From: an uncultured Bacteroidales bacterium | GTDB taxonomy: Bacteria > Bacteroidota > Bacteroidia > Bacteroidales > UBA932 | Length of the DNA: 17,342 nt | Direction of reading: 5' to 3' | Assembly: GCA_900544815.1 (NCBI GenBank) | Contig: UQWT01000048.1 | Location: 1 to 17,342 of the forward strand | Part shown: in pieces, positions 12,219 to 17,342 of the stretch | Layout of the letters: each line of letters starts with the position of its first letter | Position numbering within the stretch: the stretch's first letter is position 1 | The notes under the pieces: model-generated | Told to the model about the DNA's origin: nothing | The model's input: only the letters and a program-made list of their open reading frames with translations | The model's database searches: none | Position numbers and translations under genes: made by a program

Positions 12219-12258
12219 ACTTTCTTTACTTTCTTTACTTTCTTTACTCTCTCTACTC
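12219..12258. repeat. 9-bp tandem repeat (ACTTTCTTT)
   Basis: Three perfect copies of ACTTTCTTT (12219-12245) are followed by a variant ACTCTCTCT (12246-12254) and a partial copy. Single copies also occur at 11998-12006 and 12201-12209. Copy number is likely to vary between strains. Confidence 0.75.
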
Positions 12259-12267
12259 TATAAACAG

Positions 12268-12321
12268 TAAACTATACACTTTCAACTAAATTAATGCCAA
12301 CGCCAACGCTAACGCCAACGC
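12268..12321. repeat. Composite intergenic repeat, second copy
   Basis: A 21-base word (12268-12288) is identical to 1305-1325. It is followed by AATTAAT and the array GCCAAC, GCCAAC, GCTAAC, GCCAAC, GC (12296-12321). Together with the pyrimidine tract to its left, this repeats the ingredients found at 1305-1411, in a different order. Confidence 0.6.
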
Positions 12322-12363
12322 TTTCTATAAACTATAAACTCTCAACTATAAACTTAATTAAGG

Positions 12364-13152
12364 CTAAAGCTTTTTCCTCGCTACAACATAGATAGGGGAG
12401 TAGGTCAGCCTGTACCCCTTCCCCTCATCATAAAATCTCTCTCTGTATCCTCTCTCAAACTCTGCCATTCTGCCGCGAGTCCAGATAATCTGCCTCGCTG
12501 CATTGTGATTGGATGCATTTACTCCTGTGTGCTTAAGATGTCGTAAAACATCTGTGGGCGATTTGAAGTACAGCTCTTTATGAGAGTGGCTTATGTGTAT
12601 TATGCTGTACCTTTCTCCAATTACTTTGCGTATCTCCTCCTCTGTGCTGTATGTTACAGGTGTGGTGCTGTTACAGAGGGCATTAATTTCAAACAGATTG
12701 TCGGGAAGAAAGGTTGAAAAAGCGATTATCCCATTATTGTTGAGGAGACCTGCACATCTGTTTATGAACTGCAGTGGTTCCCTTATCCACTGAACGGCAG
12801 ATGATGATGCTATGATATCAAACCTGCTTCCACTCAAAGCAAGCATTTCGGCCAATACGGAGGCGTCGCCCATTGTGTAGCTGAAATTGCCTCTTCCAAC
12901 CTTAGCCTCCAAAATTGGGGCATACTCTTTACAGATATCGTTTACGAGCAGTGTAGATGGGTTGAGGTTGCTTAGCCGTTTGGTTAGGTTGCCTGTGCCG
13001 CACCCTACCTCAAAGATAGACGGGGATGCGGGCAGGGCAACGCATTGCGTAATCAGGTTGAATAGTCGTAAAGAGATATGTTCCTGTACCTTGGCATTGC
13101 TGTCGTAGTGTGCAGCTGCTTTGGAAAAACGCCTTTCTACTATATTTATCAT
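12364..13152 (-). CDS. bioC: Malonyl-ACP O-methyltransferase BioC
   Basis: BioC methylates the free carboxyl of malonyl-ACP with SAM, so fatty acid synthesis can elongate it to pimeloyl-ACP methyl ester. The 262 residues begin with the BioC hallmark RRFSKAAAHYDSNAKVQ (7-23). The class I SAM motif EVGCGTGNLTKRL (48-60) follows, then the acidic VND (70-72), GDASVL, and SSSAVQWI, the equivalent of the family's S-N-x-A-x-Q-W segment. The gene is 65 bases downstream of bioG. The final stop overlaps a GGCTAAAGC sequence resembling the intergenic hexamer family. Confidence 0.92.
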   Translation of the reverse strand: MINIVERRFSKAAAHYDSNAKVQEHISLRLFNLITQCVALPASPSIFEVGCGTGNLTKRLSNLNPSTLLVNDICKEYAPILEAKVGRGNFSYTMGDASVLAEMLALSGSRFDIIASSSAVQWIREPLQFINRCAGLLNNNGIIAFSTFLPDNLFEINALCNSTTPVTYSTEEEIRKVIGERYSIIHISHSHKELYFKSPTDVLRHLKHTGVNASNHNAARQIIWTRGRMAEFERGYRERFYDEGKGYRLTYSPIYVVARKKL

Positions 13153-13217
13153 TAATTCTTTTTCTTTTTATCTGACCTTTCTAATTAGAGGATGTCCAAT
13201 ATTTTTGTGTGAGTTTT

Positions 13218-13970
13218 TTAACAACAGCCGGCAAAGAGTTGCGATAGCTTGAATCCATCACTGTAAAAAACATAATGTGGGGCATCTATCTCATCTATTG
13301 CAAAAGGTGTGGGCTTTTCTGCCTGCGGGTACTCTTTTTTGAGGTACTCTCTCCAATAGCGAAGCTGGTTTTCGGGCGGAAAGATCCTGTCATTTTTTGC
13401 GACTACTGCTTTTGTCCATTTTAAAGTGTTGCAGATCGTAAAACTCTCTTTTAGGGCTATCAACTCCTCCTTTTTATCTTCTGCTGTTCTTTTGGGTTCA
13501 ACGGATTTAAATTGGCTGTAAACTGTTTTGCTTCCGCACATTCTAAGGTTGAATTTCTCAATTGATTGAGGAAGCGTGTCTATGGTGCCGTTGAAAATGG
13601 CTGTTGGAATACCGTACTCATCGCTTATGGGCATTGGTGTTCCGTTTATTGCAATGCAAAGGTTCAACTTGCTGTTTAGCTTTATGTTACCGGTTTTCGT
13701 TGAACTGCTTAAATAGCTGTTTAATACGTGGCCTGCAACCCATACCCCCATGCTCCATGCTACAATGTTTATCTCATTGTACTCATTTAGGAGTGAGTCT
13801 ATGATTGTTGTCTGTATGTTGAGGTTACTGTAGTTGCTTATTATAATTATGTCATATTCTGCCTCTGCTAAATTAAGGAACGGCTGCTCGTCCATTCCCC
13901 ATCCTGCAAAGAAAAGAATAAGCTTTTTACAGTTTTGCCTGTTTGTGTTGTGTATTGTGTAAAAATTCAT
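13218..13970 (-). CDS. bioG: Pimeloyl-ACP methyl ester esterase BioG (DUF452)
   Basis: BioG removes the methyl ester from pimeloyl-ACP methyl ester, ending chain growth and giving the substrate for BioF; it replaces BioH of E. coli. The 250-residue alpha/beta hydrolase shows the family start KLILFFAGWGMDEQPF (16-31), the nucleophile elbow AWSMGVW with Ser73, a likely acid Asp194 in NDRIFPPENQ and a likely catalytic His232 in DAPHYVF. INGTPMPISDEYGIP (108-122) is also characteristic. It sits between bioF (119-base gap) and bioC (65-base gap), matching its pathway position directly after BioC-primed synthesis. No separate promoter was recognised. Confidence 0.9.
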   Translation of the reverse strand: MNFYTIHNTNRQNCKKLILFFAGWGMDEQPFLNLAEAEYDIIIISNYSNLNIQTTIIDSLLNEYNEINIVAWSMGVWVAGHVLNSYLSSSTKTGNIKLNSKLNLCIAINGTPMPISDEYGIPTAIFNGTIDTLPQSIEKFNLRMCGSKTVYSQFKSVEPKRTAEDKKEELIALKESFTICNTLKWTKAVVAKNDRIFPPENQLRYWREYLKKEYPQAEKPTPFAIDEIDAPHYVFYSDGFKLSQLFAGCC

Positions 13971-14048
13971 TTTCTAATATTTAAAGACATATTTTTATAG
14001 TCTGTGGCCTCTATTGTTTAAGAAGGTTAGCCTTTTATTATTCTGTAA

Positions 14049-14066
14049 GCCAACGCCAAAGCCAAC
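14049..14066. repeat. GCCAAC hexamer array in the bioF-bioG gap
   Basis: GCCAAC, GCCAAA, GCCAAC in tandem, followed by GCTGAT. It lies 24 bases past the bioF stop codon, the same kind of non-coding position as the other arrays. Confidence 0.55.
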
Positions 14067-14089
14067 GCTGATTACATGGCGGGGAAAAG

Positions 14090-15307
14090 CTACATACAGG
14101 CGAGTATATTGACTACCGTTCTCAATTCATCTGCATTCATTGCAGCTGTGAGCGACAGCCTTAGCCTGCTGCCGTTTGGCGGTACTGTTGGAGGTCTTAT
14201 TGCCGGTGCCAATACCCCATTCTTTCCTAACAGGCGTTGCAGCTCAACTGCATGTTCTGCACTCTCTGCCCTGTAAGGGATTATTGGGGTCTCCACGGTT
14301 TCGCTTAGTGGGATGCCAAGCGCCGTTTTGAACTGCTTTATAATAGTTTGCAATGCTTCTCTCTCCTGTTGCAAATCCTGCAGATTTGAGAGGAAGAAGC
14401 TGCTCCTTGCATAGTTCACTTGAGGCAGTGCAGTGGAAAAGATTAATGTTCGCATCTTGTTTATGAGAAATTCCTTTAAATAACTGTCTGCAATGGCTAT
14501 TGCGCCAACAGAGGATGCCGCTTTTCCCAATGGTGCCACAATGATATCTATATCGTTTAATACAGAGCACTGTTCGCATAGCCCAAGGCCGCGCTTGCCG
14601 TATAATCCAAAGGAATGAGCCTCATCTACATACAAGACAACCTCTTTATTGCCACGCTTTATTTTTACCAACTCCTCTAAAGGTGCGCTATCTCCGTCCA
14701 TGCTGAAAACTGCCTCTGTTATTATTACAATGTTCTTGTATCCTTGCTGTTTTGCCTCATCTACAAGTTTTTGCAGGTGTGCAGTGTCGTTATGCCTGTA
14801 TCGTTCAAATTTTTTGCCGCTTAGTTTGAGCCCGTCTATTATGCTTGCATGTGCTAATTTATCTGCAATGAAAATTGTATTGTTTAGTGTCCCGACAGCT
14901 CCTATTATGCCTGTGTTGGCGTGGTAGCCGCTGTTGAATGCGAGTGCTCCCAAACTCCTCATTGCAGTTCTATTGTGTGCATTATTTGCCTCATCTTGTG
15001 CTGCAAGTGAAAAGAGCTCCTCCGCTTTCTCTTCCAACTCTCTTGCTGCCAAACAGTCACCTGTAAGCAACCTCGAAGACCCACTGCCAAAAAAGACTTT
15101 GTCGGGATGCATATTAGTATTCCAAAACTTTTGGTTGTACTCTTTGTTGTCCAAAAGCCCAAGGTAGTCGTTGGAGGCAAGGTTAAGCAATCTTTCTCCG
15201 TTTGGACTGTTTATGTACTTGCCATTGTGTTCAATCTTGGTTATATGGCGGTACATGTTGGCACTTCTTAGCTCGTCTAATGTGTTTTGTATATCTTCTT
15301 TAAACAT
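14090..15307 (-). CDS. bioF: 8-amino-7-oxononanoate synthase BioF
   Basis: BioF condenses pimeloyl-ACP with L-alanine, using PLP, to give KAPA. The 405 residues contain LASNDYLGL (43-51), GSGSSRLLTG (74-83), ADKLAHASIIDG (148-159), FSMDGDSAP (201-209), the PLP-stacking/ring motif VDEAHSFG (227-234), the Schiff-base lysine in APLGKAASS (K262) and AIRPPTVP near the C-terminus. Between the ELEEK helix and the ALAFNSGYHAN strand there is extra sequence (about 101-119, AAQDEANNAHNRTAMRSL) relative to E. coli BioF (384 residues). The ATG overlaps the bioBA stop by 8 bases, so translation is probably coupled. Confidence 0.93.
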   Translation of the reverse strand: MFKEDIQNTLDELRSANMYRHITKIEHNGKYINSPNGERLLNLASNDYLGLLDNKEYNQKFWNTNMHPDKVFFGSGSSRLLTGDCLAARELEEKAEELFSLAAQDEANNAHNRTAMRSLGALAFNSGYHANTGIIGAVGTLNNTIFIADKLAHASIIDGLKLSGKKFERYRHNDTAHLQKLVDEAKQQGYKNIVIITEAVFSMDGDSAPLEELVKIKRGNKEVVLYVDEAHSFGLYGKRGLGLCEQCSVLNDIDIIVAPLGKAASSVGAIAIADSYLKEFLINKMRTLIFSTALPQVNYARSSFFLSNLQDLQQEREALQTIIKQFKTALGIPLSETVETPIIPYRAESAEHAVELQRLLGKNGVLAPAIRPPTVPPNGSRLRLSLTAAMNADELRTVVNILACM

Positions 15308-17342
15308 ATTTGCAGATTTTATTTACGACCTTCAGTGTTTTTCTGCAAAGAGTTCTCAGCTGATTGTCTGTAATCACAAACGGAGGCATAATGTAGACTA
15401 ATCTGCCAAATGGCCTTAACCATATTCCCTCCTCTACAAGAAGCGGCTGTATTTCAGACAGATTTACAGGTGATTCCATCTCTAAAACTCCTATAGCCCC
15501 CTTTACTCTTATATCTTTAATGCTGTTCCTTGAGCTTTTTTGCGTTTTGCCATTTTTGCTGTTTTCGGCAATTGTGTCAGCTGCTTTTCCTAACTCCTCT
15601 TTAAGTATTGCTTCAATCTCTTTTACTCTGTGGAAGTCTTTTTCCAATTCATTTATCGCTGCATAGGATGCTGCACAGGCAAGTGGATTTGCCATGAACG
15701 TTGGGCCGTGCATAAATGCGTATGGATTGTTAAGCGATATTGAGTGTGCAATCTCTGCCGAACAGATGGTTGCGGAGAGTGTCATGTAGCCTCCGGTAAG
15801 AGCCTTTCCAATGCACATTATATCTGGAAGAACAGGCTCATTGTTCTTTGTGTATTTGGCTGTTGCGTATGTTGCAAACAGTTCTCCGGTACGACCGAAC
15901 CCTGTGGCGATCTCGTCAAAGATTAGGAGAATATCCCATTTGCGGCAGAGGGTGTGCAGTTTAACCAAAAGTTCCGGTGAGTAGAAGCGCATTCCTCCGG
16001 CCCCTTGGACAACAGGCTCAATGATGAATGCTGCAATCTTGCCGTGCTCCTTTGCAAACAGCTTCTCTGCCTCCTTGAGCCATTTGTCCTCCTGCTGTGT
16101 TTGCTCTTTTATTGCTTTATCCATATTGCCGGATGCTTTTACCGTGAGGCTTAGCTCGGCCTGTTGCGGTGGTGCGGGGAGGAAGTAGTTTACAGGAAGT
16201 GCCGGACCGAACAGAGAATGCATCCCTGTAACGGGATCACATACGCTCATGGCGTTCCAGGTATCTCCGTGGTATCCGCTTCTTGCTGTGGCAAACTTGC
16301 TTTTTTGTGTAAGACCTCTGCTTGCCTGATACTGTATTGCCATCTTCATTGCTACCTCTACAGATACGCTGCCCGAGTCTGCAAAGAAGATCTCGGAAAG
16401 GTTTTGTGAACTGTTTTTGGGTAGCTTTTCCAATATGAGTTGTGCTAATTTTTGTGCGGGTGCATGGGTGAATCCTCCAAACATAACATGGCTCATCTCT
16501 TTCAGTTGGGAGGTTATGGCATTGTTGATGTTCTTGTTGTTATAGCCGTGTGCAACCGCCCACCAACTGCTCATTCCATCTATGAGCCTGCGTTTCTTGC
16601 CGTTTTGATTTATGGCAATGATTGCCCCTTTTGCACTTTCAACAAAGTAGAGCGGCTGTGTGGAGAGGGATGAGGCGTACGGGTGCCAGATATGCAGCTC
16701 GGCATTATTCGTTGGTTTCTGCTCTTTTTGTGTGGCGTTCTCTGCAACTATGTTAATGCTATTGCCTGTTGTAGTGCTGCTGTCCGGTGATTTGCTACCT
16801 GCTTCTTTACTGTCTGCCTCCCATTTGTAGCCTGCGGCCTTGAACATTGCAATATCGTTTCTTGCACTGTTGCCAAGTGTTGTGAGCATGTCGCCCATTA
16901 TGGCAGAGTTAATGCCAATGTAGAGGGCTTTTTCCTGTATTTCTTTGGATATTAGCGCTCTTCCGCCTGCAAACCGTAGGAATGCTGTAGGGTTTATTAA
17001 TCTAAAGATTGCTATGGTTGTAAGTATCTCATCCTCTGTAAGCGGCTTGGCATCCTGCAGCGGAGTTCCCTTTATGGGGTTTAGAAAATTTATCGGGATG
17101 CTCTTTACATTCAAATCTCTTAAAAGCAGGGCTAACTCAATCCTGTCGACCATTGTCTCCCCCATGCCTATTATTCCTCCGCTGCATAGTGAGAGTCCTG
17201 CCTTTTCTGCTGCTTTTAGTGTCTTTATCTTCTCCTCTTGCGTGTGTGTTGTGCACAGCTCTCCAAAGTATGATGGCGACGATTCCATATTGCAGTGATA
17301 GCGTGTTACGCCTGCTGCTGCAAGTTTGTTCATATCCTCCTC
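15300..17342 (-). CDS. bioAB: Bifunctional BioB-BioA fusion: biotin synthase C-terminal half plus DAPA aminotransferase (5' end outside the window)
   Basis: The frame stays open to the right edge, and the three codons before the first Met (17331-17333) continue the BioB sequence, so the true start is outside. Counting from that Met, residues 1-172 are the C-terminal part of biotin synthase: RYHCNMESS (11-19), CSGGIIGMGET (50-60, with a [2Fe-2S] ligand Cys) and FLRFAGGR (118-125). The radical-SAM CxxxCxxC lies upstream. A polar Ser/Thr/Gln-rich linker (about 173-211) leads to BioA: WHPYAS (216-221), MSSWWAVAHGY (254-264), GYHGDTW (353-359), IIEPVVQGAGG (437-447), FDEIATGFGRTG (472-483) and the PLP lysine in CIGKALTGG (K510). 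BioA makes DAPA from KAPA with SAM as amino donor; BioB inserts sulfur into dethiobiotin. Fusions of this type are annotated in Bacteroides. The BioA half carries an extra segment near 386-430. Confidence 0.92.
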   Translation of the reverse strand, partial: EEDMNKLAAAGVTRYHCNMESSPSYFGELCTTHTQEEKIKTLKAAEKAGLSLCSGGIIGMGETMVDRIELALLLRDLNVKSIPINFLNPIKGTPLQDAKPLTEDEILTTIAIFRLINPTAFLRFAGGRALISKEIQEKALYIGINSAIMGDMLTTLGNSARNDIAMFKAAGYKWEADSKEAGSKSPDSSTTTGNSINIVAENATQKEQKPTNNAELHIWHPYASSLSTQPLYFVESAKGAIIAINQNGKKRRLIDGMSSWWAVAHGYNNKNINNAITSQLKEMSHVMFGGFTHAPAQKLAQLILEKLPKNSSQNLSEIFFADSGSVSVEVAMKMAIQYQASRGLTQKSKFATARSGYHGDTWNAMSVCDPVTGMHSLFGPALPVNYFLPAPPQQAELSLTVKASGNMDKAIKEQTQQEDKWLKEAEKLFAKEHGKIAAFIIEPVVQGAGGMRFYSPELLVKLHTLCRKWDILLIFDEIATGFGRTGELFATYATAKYTKNNEPVLPDIMCIGKALTGGYMTLSATICSAEIAHSISLNNPYAFMHGPTFMANPLACAASYAAINELEKDFHRVKEIEAILKEELGKAADTIAENSKNGKTQKSSRNSIKDIRVKGAIGVLEMESPVNLSEIQPLLVEEGIWLRPFGRLVYIMPPFVITDNQLRTLCRKTLKVVNKICKYV

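Larger units (their letters stand above)
11918..12363. other. Repeat-rich gap inside the biotin operon (bioC-bioD)
   Basis: These 446 bases contain no credible gene. They hold a GCCAAC pair (11986-11997), a 184-base nested palindrome (12015-12198), a 9-bp tandem array (12219-12258), a 21-base word shared with 1305-1325 (12268-12288), a four-unit hexamer array (12296-12319) and repeats of ACTATAAACT (for example 11968-11977 and two copies after 12326). A phenylalanine/tyrosine/leucine-rich plus-strand frame here is only the tandem array read as protein. No TAnnTTTG box was found on the minus strand. Confidence 0.6.

Noticed and set aside
12219..12258. CRISPR array or phase-variable promoter
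   Set aside because: Units are 9 bp without spacers, and no promoter boxes flank them; a simple tandem repeat fits.
12101..12289. 62-residue frame with repeated Phe-Leu-Tyr
   Set aside because: It is the ACTTTCTTT tandem array read as protein, partly inside the nested palindrome.

Overview
The window reads as ordinary chromosomal DNA of a member of the Bacteroidales (Bacteroidota). The evidence is: recurrent TAnnTTTG promoter boxes with TTTG-like partners 18-20 bp upstream; start codons without Shine-Dalgarno sequences; a DUF3822-rsmD pair; a fused BioB-BioA protein; and many lipoproteins. No transposase, integrase, phage gene, CRISPR array or plasmid function was seen. The species cannot be named from this sequence.

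Layout. 1-207 is the 5' part of a minus-strand lipoprotein gene with a well-formed promoter. 208-583 is non-coding and holds two abutting hairpins. 584-658 is tRNA-Asp(GTC) with its own promoter and terminator. 659-1418 is a 760-base gene-free stretch: a promoter-terminator unit with no ORF, then a DnaA-box cluster with 11-bp phasing that is my best candidate for a replication origin, then dispersed hexamer repeats. 1419-3236 carries rsmD, a short DUF3822 protein and a membrane-anchored protein, all minus strand. 3331-5992 (plus) carries an NrnA-type DHH phosphoesterase and two FKBP-like lipoproteins. 6141-9743 (minus) carries a SAM-hydrolase-family protein, MazG, TcdA and a GNAT-like protein. 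9870-11174 (plus) is a family I CoA-transferase.

The right third, 11249-17342, is a minus-strand biotin operon transcribed bioBA -> bioF -> bioG -> bioC -> bioD. BioC methylates malonyl-ACP so that fatty acid synthesis can build pimeloyl-ACP methyl ester. BioG hydrolyses the ester. BioF, BioA, BioD and BioB then make KAPA, DAPA, dethiobiotin and biotin. Every dedicated step is therefore encoded here. The N-terminal half of BioB lies beyond the right edge of the window.

The least explained parts are non-coding: the DnaA-box array near 1.0-1.15 kb; a 184-base nested palindrome inside the bioC-bioD gap; a 121-base near-palindrome between two convergent genes; and a family of GCCAAC-hexamer repeats found only between genes. 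The more unusual proteins are a DUF3822 protein that appears to lack its N-terminal third and starts almost on its promoter, and a SAM-hydrolase homologue with valine at the expected catalytic aspartate. I found no clear undescribed multi-gene system.
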